Origin: an uncultured Actinomycetes bacterium
GTDB lineage: Bacteria > Actinomycetota > Actinomycetes > Nanopelagicales > Nanopelagicaceae
Direction of reading: 5' to 3'
Length of the DNA: 6,195 bases
NCBI GenBank assembly: GCA_903918325.1
Contig: CAIXDY010000152.1
Coordinates: 1 to 6,195 of the forward strand
Shown here in pieces: positions 1 through 6,195 of this stretch. Every line of letters starts with the position of its first letter. Within the stretch, counting starts at the first letter, position 1. Position numbers and translations under genes: made by a program. A model generated the notes under the pieces. That model was not told where the DNA came from. It was given only the letters and a program-made list of their open reading frames with translations, and did not search any database.

Positions 1-857
1 ACACCAAAACCAATGTAGCTCAACGCAGTTTCCAGCAAAATGGCACCTGACATCAACAAGGTAACGGAGACGATAATTACACCGACTGCATTTGGCAGGA
101 TGTGCTTGAAAATAATTCGTCGATTGGATGCACCAGCAACGCGGGCAGCATCCACGAATTCACGCTCGCGAAGGGTTAAAAACTCTCCGCGTACCAGACG
201 AGAAAGTCCGGTCCAAGCGAAAAGGCCCAAGTAGAAAGCTAAGAAAATCGCGCCTAGGTTTCCGTAGTGGTAACCAACTACTGAACCAATAATGATCGCT
301 GGAATCGTGATAATAAAATCAGTAAAGCGCATCAAGATTGCATCGACTTTACCGCGATAGAAACCAGAGATGGAACCAATAACTGTTCCTAAAGTTCCAC
401 CGATAGATCCGATTACAACCATTACTGAAAGGGAGCGCTGCGTGCCTTTCATAACGAGAGCAAAAAAGTCACGGCCGATATCGTCTTGACCAAATGGGTG
501 ATCACCCAGACCAATGCCAGCTCCACCTAAAAACTTAGGTCGAAGCGACATCGTTGGACAACCAACAGTTCCACCAGGGCAATCGCCCACTCTCAAATCT
601 GGAATATCTGCGATAGTCCATTTCCACCAACCATGAATGCGCCAGATTCCAAATAATTTAAAGTCCAAGGCAGTAAAGACAAATACGGCAATAAAGAGAA
701 TTACTCCCAGTGAAAATACCGCGGCGCGGTGTCTAAAGAAACGGCGTCGTACAATCTGACCCTGGCTTAAACCTTCTACTTCTTTATTTGCAATAGCGTT
801 TTCACCCGATGTATCACCGGTAGCAACGGCAGCTGATTTCTTTTTAAATATCATCAT
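1..857 (-). CDS. OppC/DppC-type ABC importer permease, C-terminus cut off by window edge
   Basis: Second membrane subunit of a peptide-class ABC importer; it pairs with the OppB-type protein to form the substrate channel in the cytoplasmic membrane. I translated 285 residues by hand. They show a cytoplasmic N-terminus with SQGQIVRRRFFRHR (31-44), a first membrane helix (about 46-66), an extracytoplasmic loop, the family motif HPFGQDDIGRD (120-130), further helices, and the EAA loop that docks on the ATPase (DAARVAG then HILPN, 236-256). The visible part ends in the conserved LLETALSYIGFG, so only a few dozen residues should be missing. The chosen start, ATG at 857, overlaps the oppB stop as ATGA, which implies translational coupling; a second in-frame ATG at 854 is equally possible. 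Cys93 and Cys100 lie in the outer loop. The family is certain. The substrate (peptide, nickel, oligosaccharide or other) cannot be read from sequence. Confidence 0.94.
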   Translation of the reverse strand, partial: MMIFKKKSAAVATGDTSGENAIANKEVEGLSQGQIVRRRFFRHRAAVFSLGVILFIAVFVFTALDFKLFGIWRIHGWWKWTIADIPDLRVGDCPGGTVGCPTMSLRPKFLGGAGIGLGDHPFGQDDIGRDFFALVMKGTQRSLSVMVVIGSIGGTLGTVIGSISGFYRGKVDAILMRFTDFIITIPAIIIGSVVGYHYGNLGAIFLAFYLGLFAWTGLSRLVRGEFLTLREREFVDAARVAGASNRRIIFKHILPNAVGVIIVSVTLLMSGAILLETALSYIGFG

Positions 858-2398
858 CCACCGCTTCCCACGCGAATACGCGGATCTAAGACTGAATACA
901 GCAAATCTGCAATCAAGTTGGCAAGCACTGACAGTGATGCCGTTACAAAGAAGACGCCCATCAAAAGATTGAGGTCAAAACCAAAGAGAGCATTTCTAAA
1001 TAACGTTCCCATTCCTGACCAACCGAAAACGTTTTCAGTAATAAGGGCGCCACCGATAATGCCGGCGAAGTCCACCACAATGATTGTTGTCAGCGGAATC
1101 ATGGTATTTCTAAAGGCATGTCGCATGATCACAGTGCGCTCGGATAGACCTTTAGCGCGGGCAGTACGAATGTAATCTTGATTCAAAACATCCAGCAGCG
1201 TTCCACGCGAGAAACGAATGTATCCGGCAAAAGAAATCAATGTCAGTGCAAGAGTTGGCAGCACCAAGTGCGTGATGATATCTAAGCTCGATAACCACCA
1301 ATTGTCATTACCCAGTAAATCGCTGCGCTGGCCCACGGTTGGAACTGGGCGATAATTAATCGCATCAGTCTGCATATATGGCTGCCACGTGCGCATGAAC
1401 TTATCAACTAACAACAAACCGGCAGATAACAGCGCAGTCAATACAGTAGTTCGAATAATTGGGAGACGATCAATTTTTGAAAACGCCAGACCTGAAACTA
1501 CTGCAAAGACAATAGCCAGAATCGCCATAGCTAAAATTGGGAAAGTTCCTGGGTGATGGCTAAAGACCCAGTTAGCTGGGTAGTAAGAAAGCAAGGTCAA
1601 AGCCGACATAGTCAAAGAAGATTTGAGCGCTGCCCGATTTGTTAGTCCCACCGAAAGTTGGGTAACACCATAGGCAATTCCAATTGAAAGCGCGAAAATA
1701 ACTAGTGGTCCCAAACTTGGATTGAGGAACCAGCCCGTTGCGCTAAAAGTTGCAACTAAAGCCGCGGCAAATATTCCCGAAGCTCCAAAAGCGATCCAAA
1801 AAGTTCGTCGCGTTCCACCGATGAGTGATGCCCAAAAAACCGCTGTGGCCAGACCTAGGCCGATAATCCAGCCAATTGGAACGATGGGGTTTTTAAGAAA
1901 GTTATTAAAGGAAATTGCTAGATAAGCCTTAAGCAAAACCGCTACCCAGAAAACTGGGAGTGAAAACATAAGGAAAGAAACAAAAGTCATTGCATAGTCA
2001 AAGCGAGAGTATTGGCGCAACGCAGTAATGATTCCGATTGCGATACCCATGATGATTGCCAAAATAGTGGCCGTTAGCACCAAGCGAATGGTGACTGGAA
2101 TTGCTAGAGCCAGTGAGTGTGAAACAAGTGATCCATCGCGGGCCTTACCAAAATTTGGGTGGCCCAGAAAAATTCCAAAAATTCCCTTAATCCATAAGAA
2201 ATATCGGGCTGGCGGTGGCACATCAAGTTGCAGCTCACGCGTTAATGAAGCGATTAAAAAATCGCGGTTGGGATCAGAACTCAGTTTTAAATCAGCCAAC
2301 GGATCGCCAGAAAGTGCCGCCAAGTTATACAAAATAAAACTTGATCCAAAGAGAATAACCGTCAAAATTCCAAGGCGGCGAAGGATGAAAGCGAGCAT
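854..2398 (-). CDS. OppB/DppB-type ABC importer permease, long form with extra helices
   Basis: First membrane subunit of the peptide-class ABC importer. Its 514 residues compare with roughly 300-340 in classical OppB/DppB. The N-terminal part has helix 1 (about 9-30) with the SGDPLADL motif, helix 2 (103-127), and RQYSRFDYAMTF followed by SLPVFWVAVLLK (helix 3). Residues about 171-350 are an insertion with six hydrophobic segments (near 174-193, 200-220, 230-250, 262-280, 287-305, 317-333). The classical part resumes at HLVLPTLALTLISF, then the EAA loop YIRTARAKGLSERTVIMRHA (409-428), ENVFGWSGMG (456-465) and the terminal LDPRIR. An even number of added helices keeps the topology. From memory, long forms like this are common in actinobacteria. 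A TGA codon in frame at 2407-2405 makes ATG 2398 the earliest start. The nearest purine-rich site, AAAGG, is about 13 nt upstream, so initiation may be weak. oppC follows with a 4-bp overlap. Confidence 0.95.
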   Translation of the reverse strand: MLAFILRRLGILTVILFGSSFILYNLAALSGDPLADLKLSSDPNRDFLIASLTRELQLDVPPPARYFLWIKGIFGIFLGHPNFGKARDGSLVSHSLALAIPVTIRLVLTATILAIIMGIAIGIITALRQYSRFDYAMTFVSFLMFSLPVFWVAVLLKAYLAISFNNFLKNPIVPIGWIIGLGLATAVFWASLIGGTRRTFWIAFGASGIFAAALVATFSATGWFLNPSLGPLVIFALSIGIAYGVTQLSVGLTNRAALKSSLTMSALTLLSYYPANWVFSHHPGTFPILAMAILAIVFAVVSGLAFSKIDRLPIIRTTVLTALLSAGLLLVDKFMRTWQPYMQTDAINYRPVPTVGQRSDLLGNDNWWLSSLDIITHLVLPTLALTLISFAGYIRFSRGTLLDVLNQDYIRTARAKGLSERTVIMRHAFRNTMIPLTTIIVVDFAGIIGGALITENVFGWSGMGTLFRNALFGFDLNLLMGVFFVTASLSVLANLIADLLYSVLDPRIRVGSGG

Positions 2399-2411
2399 CG
2401 TTGGTCAAAAG

Positions 2412-2423
2412 CCTTTCGAAAGG
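2412..2423. repeat. 12-bp perfect palindrome upstream of the oppB-type gene
   Basis: CCTTTCGAAAGG reads the same on both strands; allowing one mismatch per arm it extends to AATCCTTTCGAAAGGCTT on the minus strand (2426-2409). It ends 13 bp before the permease start codon and contains that gene's only Shine-Dalgarno-like AAAGG. It could be a repressor operator, or in RNA a small hairpin that hides the AAAGG. Neither function can be shown from sequence alone. Confidence 0.4.
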
Positions 2424-2462
2424 ATTGAAACTGCCTTACTTATGGGTATGAATGTACATGAG

Positions 2463-2496
2463 AAGAGCGCCCGGGGGTTAATTCCCGGGCGCTCTT
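2463..2496 (-). terminator. Strong intra-operon hairpin, probable partial terminator
   Basis: A perfect 13-bp inverted repeat (AAGAGCGCCCGGG and its complement) with an 8-nt loop lies 41 bp after the stop of the binding-protein gene and 65 bp before the oppB-type gene. On the minus strand the stem is preceded by an A-rich stretch and followed by CTTCTCAT, so the U-tract is poor; on the plus strand the stem runs into TTTT. A GC-rich stem with a weak U-tract suits a leaky terminator or an RNA 3'-end stabiliser that makes binding-protein transcripts outnumber permease transcripts. No plus-strand gene converges on it. Confidence 0.8.
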
Positions 2497-2519
2497 TTAC
2501 TCAGTTTCTGGTTGTTCTA

Positions 2520-2541
2520 ACTAAGGAAATTAATCCTTAGT
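2520..2541 (-). other. AT-rich hairpin spanning the binding-protein stop codon
   Basis: ACTAAGGA and TCCTTAGT form a perfect 8-bp stem with a 6-nt loop. The arms lie on either side of the end of the gene, and the TAA stop (2539-2537) sits inside the upstream arm as transcribed. The stem is AT-rich, so it is weaker than the GC-rich hairpin 23 bp downstream. It may help protect the 3' end of the upstream message after processing, or it may be chance in AT-rich DNA. Confidence 0.45.
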
Positions 2542-4381
2542 ATGACCACTCCCAGTAGTTCCACGTAATTTGTGGAGATAGTGGAGCTGGCTTAACACCC
2601 TTAAGTGCCTTGTTAATTGCATATACACCTGGGTGCGCAAAAACAGGAACTGTAATCCAGTCAGCATTAGTAATACGTTCAGCTTGAATGTACTTAGCTG
2701 AAAGAATTGAATCGCTGAGTGGCTTGTAAAGTGTGTTACATACGTTATCAAAGGCTGTATTGGTGTAACCCATGACGTAGTTGTTTCCGCCATTAGTTTC
2801 ATACAGACCACATGATTGACGCTGTTGAACTGAAGAGTTCACCCAAGCGAAGAAGTATGCATCGTATGCAGATGTACCAAGTTGTGAACCCCAGTCAGTG
2901 CGAACATCGCCCACTAGATCGAAACCAATCTTGGCTTCGTTTGCCTTAGCAAGAGCGAACTCTGCTGCACGGCGTGGGTTATTTCCTGGAACTAGAACAC
3001 GTACCTTGATTGGGTTCTTCATTGCATCTGGGAAGTACTTCTTAACAAGTGCTGCTGCAGTTGCATTACGTGTGTCTTGTGTTCCACGTGTAAATGCTGC
3101 TGAACCATTAGCTGCGCAAATCTTGTCGTACATTGCATTACCTGGCTTTACCCAAGTAGTACATAGTGGAGTTTTTTCACCATTAATTGGTGCAATCAAC
3201 TTTGTCATGATTTCATCGCGAGGTACACCAAGCAAGAAAGCTTGACGTAGAGCAGCTGACTTAGCTCCGTCTGACTTCTTGAATAGACCTGTGTATGCGC
3301 TTTCGCCATCAACAGTGTCATAGTGAAGATCCCAGTGCTCGTAAGCTCCAGAAATCGCACCAACAACGTTAATTGAGCTGATCTTATTCAGGGCCGCTAC
3401 AGCATCAGCTGTTGCCTGTCCTGCATAAATATCAATTTCACCGTTAGCAAGTGCCTGTGTAGCTGCAGTTCCGTCACCAATAACCTTGAATACAACAGTA
3501 TCTACAGATCCGCTCATCGCTGGACCTGAGTTGTACTTAGGGTTGAGCTTCAAAGTCATTGTTGTCTTTGCAACTGCGCTATCAATGATGAATCCACCGT
3601 TGCTTACTAGAAGCAATGGGTTAGTTGACTTATCAATAGTTGTGATGGTGTAGTCGTTTGACCAGCTATCACCCATCTTCTTAAGAGCGGCTGTGTCCTT
3701 AGATGTGAATGCCTTTAGGAAGCGATCCTTGGCAGCTAAGTTTTCTGCAGCAGTTCCTAGAGCCTTCTTGCCTTCTGAAAGAAGAACAAGTGCGTGAACT
3801 GGTGATGGTCCTGGACCATAGATATCCCAGTTAGCAACAGGGCTCTTGTACTGAAGAGTTACTGACATTTGATCAGCTGAAAGAGTTACTCCGACAATGT
3901 TCTTGTCGTAAGTTCCGCTGTAACCAAGACCGTTGAAAGCTGGCTTAGCAGTCTTGCTAGCTGGATCACCAAGGCCTGCAGCCTTTGAATAATCGCTGCT
4001 CTGTGTAACGTGTGAAAGAAGTAGATCTACACCAGTGATTGGTGTTCCATCTGACCACACGCGACCTGGGTTAACTGTGTACTGAACACGGAAATCTGTT
4101 GCTGAGTTCTTTACGACCTTATAAGAACCGAAAACTGTGTTCTTGATGATTTCCATCTTGTCGTTGTAATAGTTGAAACCCATACCTTGCAAAGTACCCA
4201 TGTCAGTACATGTGGTGTTATTTGTTGTAGATAAAGAACAGTTAAGTCCTGCTACAGGGTTAGTTTCGTGAATGATCACGGTTGAACGAGTTGCGCCTTG
4301 AGCTGGAGATAGCAGTGCAACTGCTAATCCTGCTGATGCGACAACTGCAAACGCAAACTTTGCGCCTTTTGTTAACTTCAT
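2537..4381 (-). CDS. Secreted family-5 solute-binding protein of the ABC importer
   Basis: Extracytoplasmic receptor (SBP_bac_5 / OppA-DppA class) that captures substrate and delivers it to the OppB/OppC-type permeases encoded downstream. The protein is 614 residues, slightly longer than most family members. Residues 1-30 form a Sec signal: basic MKLTKGAK, a hydrophobic core, then SPAQGA, with likely cleavage after Gly29 or Ala30. The family signature is VWSDGTPITGVDLLLS (108-123). Other family-like parts are VVFKVIGDGTAATQALANGEIDI (about 296-318, typical domain-I strand/helix) and LRQAFLLGVPRDEI (379-391). There is no lipobox cysteine, which is unusual for a Gram-positive binding protein. 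The six cysteines (48, 58, 407, 422, 524, 548) could form disulphides outside the cell. An open frame extends up to ATG 4504, but ATG 4381 is preferred because it has the signal peptide and the GGAGG site. Lysine is mostly AAG here, unlike the exporter gene, hinting at high expression. The substrate is unknown. Confidence 0.95.
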   Translation of the reverse strand: MKLTKGAKFAFAVVASAGLAVALLSPAQGATRSTVIIHETNPVAGLNCSLSTTNNTTCTDMGTLQGMGFNYYNDKMEIIKNTVFGSYKVVKNSATDFRVQYTVNPGRVWSDGTPITGVDLLLSHVTQSSDYSKAAGLGDPASKTAKPAFNGLGYSGTYDKNIVGVTLSADQMSVTLQYKSPVANWDIYGPGPSPVHALVLLSEGKKALGTAAENLAAKDRFLKAFTSKDTAALKKMGDSWSNDYTITTIDKSTNPLLLVSNGGFIIDSAVAKTTMTLKLNPKYNSGPAMSGSVDTVVFKVIGDGTAATQALANGEIDIYAGQATADAVAALNKISSINVVGAISGAYEHWDLHYDTVDGESAYTGLFKKSDGAKSAALRQAFLLGVPRDEIMTKLIAPINGEKTPLCTTWVKPGNAMYDKICAANGSAAFTRGTQDTRNATAAALVKKYFPDAMKNPIKVRVLVPGNNPRRAAEFALAKANEAKIGFDLVGDVRTDWGSQLGTSAYDAYFFAWVNSSVQQRQSCGLYETNGGNNYVMGYTNTAFDNVCNTLYKPLSDSILSAKYIQAERITNADWITVPVFAHPGVYAINKALKGVKPAPLSPQITWNYWEWSY

Positions 4382-4384
4382 TAG

Positions 4385-4390
4385 TCCTCC
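4385..4390 (-). promoter_or_regulatory. Ribosome binding site of the binding-protein gene
   Basis: GGAGGA lies just before ATG 4381 (GGAGG, then 4 nt, then ATG). It is by far the best Shine-Dalgarno match in the window. It settles the start at 4381 rather than the upstream in-frame ATG at 4504, whose extra 41 residues (MSHARICCAY...) have no signal peptide. Confidence 0.85.
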
Positions 4391-4413
4391 TCGAGGGATA
4401 AGTAAAAGCGTCT

Positions 4414-4482
4414 GTGGAGAGTCGACCTGCCCCATAGGCGCTTTTGGTGGAGTGAGTCTGCCCGAATTGCCCCTATAAGCGC
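4414..4482 (-). repeat. Imperfect tandem repeat in the binding-protein leader
   Basis: Read on the minus strand, GCGCTTATAGGGGCA (4482-4468) recurs as GCGCCTATGGGGCA (4441-4428). Each copy is followed by a GACTC-TCCAC block (4458-4447 with two extra bases between the halves; 4423-4414 without). A weaker third copy of the TATA-plus-G core, TATAGAGC, begins at 4518. The cores start at 4518, 4477 and 4436, exactly 41 bp apart, close to four helical turns. The rest of the 176-bp gap (4382-4557) has no convincing -35/-10 pair, so the promoter stays unassigned. Repeated regulator sites, or a duplicated leader segment, are the two readings. Confidence 0.45.
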
Positions 4483-4557
4483 AACAGATGCGAGCGTGGC
4501 TCACGCGGGGGCTCTATAACAATCTGGTTAAGTAAATAGGTATACGTGGGGTGATTT

Positions 4558-5864
4558 TTAAGCCGATGCCCGGGCCGCTTCGATCTTGGCCGTAGTCAGC
4601 CGAGGCGCGGCCAGCAGCCATAACAAAAGACCTAGCGCCACTGAAATTAAATAAGGACTGCGCAACGCACTTTCACGCGAAACGAAATGTTCCATGAGGG
4701 TTACTAAGCCGCCGCCAATAAACATTCCAATAGGAATCGAACCCCACGCAAAGAATCGATACACACTATTTACTCGTCCCAGTAGATGCGAGGGGATGAT
4801 GCTTTGACGAAGTGAGACTGTAATGGTGTTCCATAAAATTGCCACAAAACTTTCTACAACCGTTACTGCCCACACAACTTGCCACGATGAAGTCAGACCA
4901 ATAAAAAGACTGCCTAGTGGAGCTGCAGCAAGTGCTAACCACAGTGATGGCCCGCTACCTAACTTTGCTGAAACTTTCGGTGCGAGTAAACCACCAAGCG
5001 TTCCGCCAATTGCACCAGCAGTACCTAAAACTGCAAAAATAAAAACCGATGTATGTAAAACCTCTTGTGCAAACAAAATATATCCGCACCTACCATCGTG
5101 CCCAAGCCATTCATTGAACCCAAAATAATTGCCATAGGTCGAAGTAGTGGGTGCGCCCACAGCCAGACAAAGCCTTCTTTAATTTCGGCCTTAAAATTAA
5201 TTTTCGCTTTCGGTTCAACTTTAGCAACGGGTTTGAAACTACCTTTAAGTGTTGCAATCAAGGCAACGGCAAAAAAGAAAGATCCAGCGTCAAAGTAAAA
5301 AGGGAGAAAAATTGCAATTCCAATGAGCAAAGAACCAAGCGGCGGCCCGATAAAACTATTGGTCAATGATTCAGCCGACCACATCCGCCCATTTGCGACC
5401 TCTAAATTCTCAGTGTCTACCACTGATGGCAACAAAGTTTGAGCACTGTTATCACGCAGAACTTCAGCTAAACCAAATAGAAATGCGGTAACAAGTAAAG
5501 TTATATATATCGGCCAATTCGTTTTCAAATCACTCATTTTCGTCAGTTCATTGAGTGACGGAAAAGTTGAACGATTCAGAAAAACAACAGTGCCAACAAA
5601 AACAGTGAGCACTCCCCTAAGAAAATCCATTCCCACAATTAACTTGCGTCGATCAAAGCGATCGGTGATAACTCCGGCATGCAAAGTAAAAACTAACCAT
5701 GGCAGACGAGAAGCAAAGCCAGCGGCAGCAATTAAAAGTGGTGAACGTGTAACTGCTGAGGCCAACCATGGATAAGCCACCATTGAAACGCCATCACCTA
5801 AATTAGAAATAGCCGTTGCAGTCCACAACTTCCAATAAGAAGCGCCCAGTGGCTTATTTTTCAC
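4558..5864 (-). pseudogene. MFS exporter gene split by a frameshift
   Basis: Major facilitator superfamily transporter of the EntS/macrolide-efflux-like (MFS_3) type, which moves small molecules out of the cell using the proton gradient. The N-terminal half (GTG 5864 to the shift near 5080) has SNLGDGVSMVAYPWLASAVT (20-39), the loop 2-3 motif DRFDRRKLIVG (68-78) and SAQTLLPSVVD with IGPPLGSLL in helices 4-5. The C-terminal half continues in another frame with ILFAQEVLHTSVF, GGTLGGLLAPK, then LRQSIIPSHLLGRVNSVYRF and WGSIPIG, all family-typical. Alone, the first frame stops at 5025 after an unrelated 17-residue tail; the second frame is open from 5160. Joined, they give about 434 residues, a normal length. 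The start follows an in-frame TAG, with AGG 9 nt upstream. Both halves are otherwise intact, so the break is recent or a sequencing error. The substrate is unknown. Confidence 0.88.
5078..5083 (-). other. Frameshift position in the MFS exporter gene
   Basis: Read on the minus strand the bases are GCG GAT ATA TTT TGT, giving an N-terminal frame that leaves the family (ADIFCLHK). Deleting one AT unit of the ATATAT run gives GCG GAT ATT TTG TTT GCA (ADILFAQE), which joins the C-terminal frame smoothly; adding one base would also restore it. No slippery heptamer of the X XXY YYZ kind is present in the zero frame, so programmed -1 frameshifting is unlikely. Confidence 0.75.
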
Positions 5865-5888
5865 GGTCGCCAGCCTAGCGGGCTAGAA

Positions 5889-6195
5889 CTAAATAAGAAG
5901 TAGCTTTTTCGCTTTTTCTACCGCTGTGTACCGACCATCAGCATCTAACTTGCGATATGTATTGCGTAAATGAGTTTTCATGGTGTTTTGTGAAATGTGA
6001 AGTGATTTAGCAATCGATGAAATTGGATTTCCGGTTGTGAGATGCTTCAAAATCTCTAACTCCCTTTGGGTTAATTTTTCGGCAATCTCACCAGAATCAT
6101 TGTTGATTTCATGAATTCGCTTGGTCATTGCATTCACAAGTTCTTCCAAGTAGATAGTTGGCTTTGCTGCCGCTGCCTTAACCATGAGCGGGTAA
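5889..6195 (-). CDS. C-terminal end of a LuxR-type transcription regulator, 5' end outside window
   Basis: The visible part holds a complete C-terminal LuxR (GerE) DNA-binding domain: LTQRELEILKHLTTG, then IAKSLHISQNTMKTHLRNTY and RKLDADGRYTAVEKAKKL, covering about residues 38-95 counted from ATG 6185. The TMKTHLRN stretch is the recognition helix. That ATG is unlikely to be the true start: the frame stays open to the edge, and the preceding residues (AAAAKPTIYLEELVNAM) resemble the region just before the domain in large MalT/LAL-type regulators. There is no receiver domain in view, and whether the missing part holds an ATPase, TPR or receiver region cannot be told. The exporter gene begins 24 bp after the stop, so the two may be co-transcribed. 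The target genes are unknown. Confidence 0.87.
   Translation of the reverse strand, partial: YPLMVKAAAAKPTIYLEELVNAMTKRIHEINNDSGEIAEKLTQRELEILKHLTTGNPISSIAKSLHISQNTMKTHLRNTYRKLDADGRYTAVEKAKKLLLI

Noticed and set aside
2028..2540. A 170-residue open frame on the plus strand
   Set aside because: It lies antisense to the permease gene, is rich in Lys/Arg/Pro/Ser as antisense frames are, runs through the terminator hairpin and resembles no family I know.
2530..2811. A second minus-strand frame of 93 residues inside the end of the binding-protein gene
   Set aside because: It is fully overlapped by the well-supported binding-protein frame and shows no domain or start signal.
4382..4504. An N-terminal extension of the binding protein from ATG 4504
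   Set aside because: It puts 41 non-signal residues before a perfect signal peptide, crosses the repeated leader, and ignores the GGAGG site at 4381.
4494..4506. GCGTG-AGC-CACGC hairpin downstream of the exporter gene as its terminator
   Set aside because: The stem is only 5 bp and no U-tract follows, so a terminator cannot be supported.
5076..5084. Programmed -1 ribosomal frameshift joining the exporter halves
   Set aside because: The zero-frame codons ATA TTT TGT offer no X XXY YYZ slippery heptamer, and exporters of this family are not known to use recoding.
5875..5886. CTAGC-GG-GCTAG inverted repeat between the regulator and exporter genes
   Set aside because: A 5-bp stem with a 2-nt gap in a 24-bp spacer is too short to call a terminator or operator.
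1..6195. tRNA or rRNA genes, CRISPR array, insertion sequence or phage element
   Set aside because: I saw no regularly spaced direct repeats of CRISPR type, no transposase or integrase motifs, and no tRNA-like or rRNA stretches; gaps between genes are all under 180 bp.

Overview
The window looks like a stretch of an actinobacterial chromosome with a moderate, AT-leaning base composition. The taxonomic call is an inference. The peptide-type ABC permeases have the architecture I associate with actinobacteria: an OppB of about 500 residues with an extra block of membrane helices, and an OppC with a SQGQ/RRRFFRHR amino terminus. GC looks to be in the mid-40s percent by eye, with mixed A/T- and G/C-ending codons. 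That would suit a low-GC freshwater actinobacterium (for example Nanopelagicales/acI), but this was not tested.

All genes are on the minus strand, so transcription runs from right to left. From the right edge: (1) the C-terminal end of a LuxR-type regulator with a C-terminal helix-turn-helix, which enters from outside the window (6195-5889); (2) after 24 bp, a major facilitator superfamily exporter gene (5864-4558) broken by one frameshift near 5080; (3) a 176-bp gap with an imperfect tandem repeat and a strong ribosome binding site; (4) a secreted family-5 solute-binding protein (4381-2537); (5) a 138-bp gap with a hairpin over the stop codon, a strong GC-rich terminator-like hairpin and a 12-bp palindrome; (6) an OppB-type permease (2398-854); (7) an OppC-type permease that overlaps it by 4 bp and runs off the left edge (857-1).

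Genes 4, 6 and 7 together form the extracytoplasmic and membrane parts of a peptide/nickel/oligosaccharide-class (PepT family) ABC importer. The two ATPase subunits are not visible and would be expected beyond the left edge. The hairpins between the binding-protein gene and the permease genes offer a way to make more binding protein than permease from one promoter. The regulator and the exporter may form a separate unit, and nothing in the sequence ties them to the importer.

I found no previously undescribed system. The points most worth a second look are the exporter frameshift, the stacked hairpins inside the ABC operon, the lack of a lipoprotein anchor on the binding protein, and the repeated leader upstream of it.
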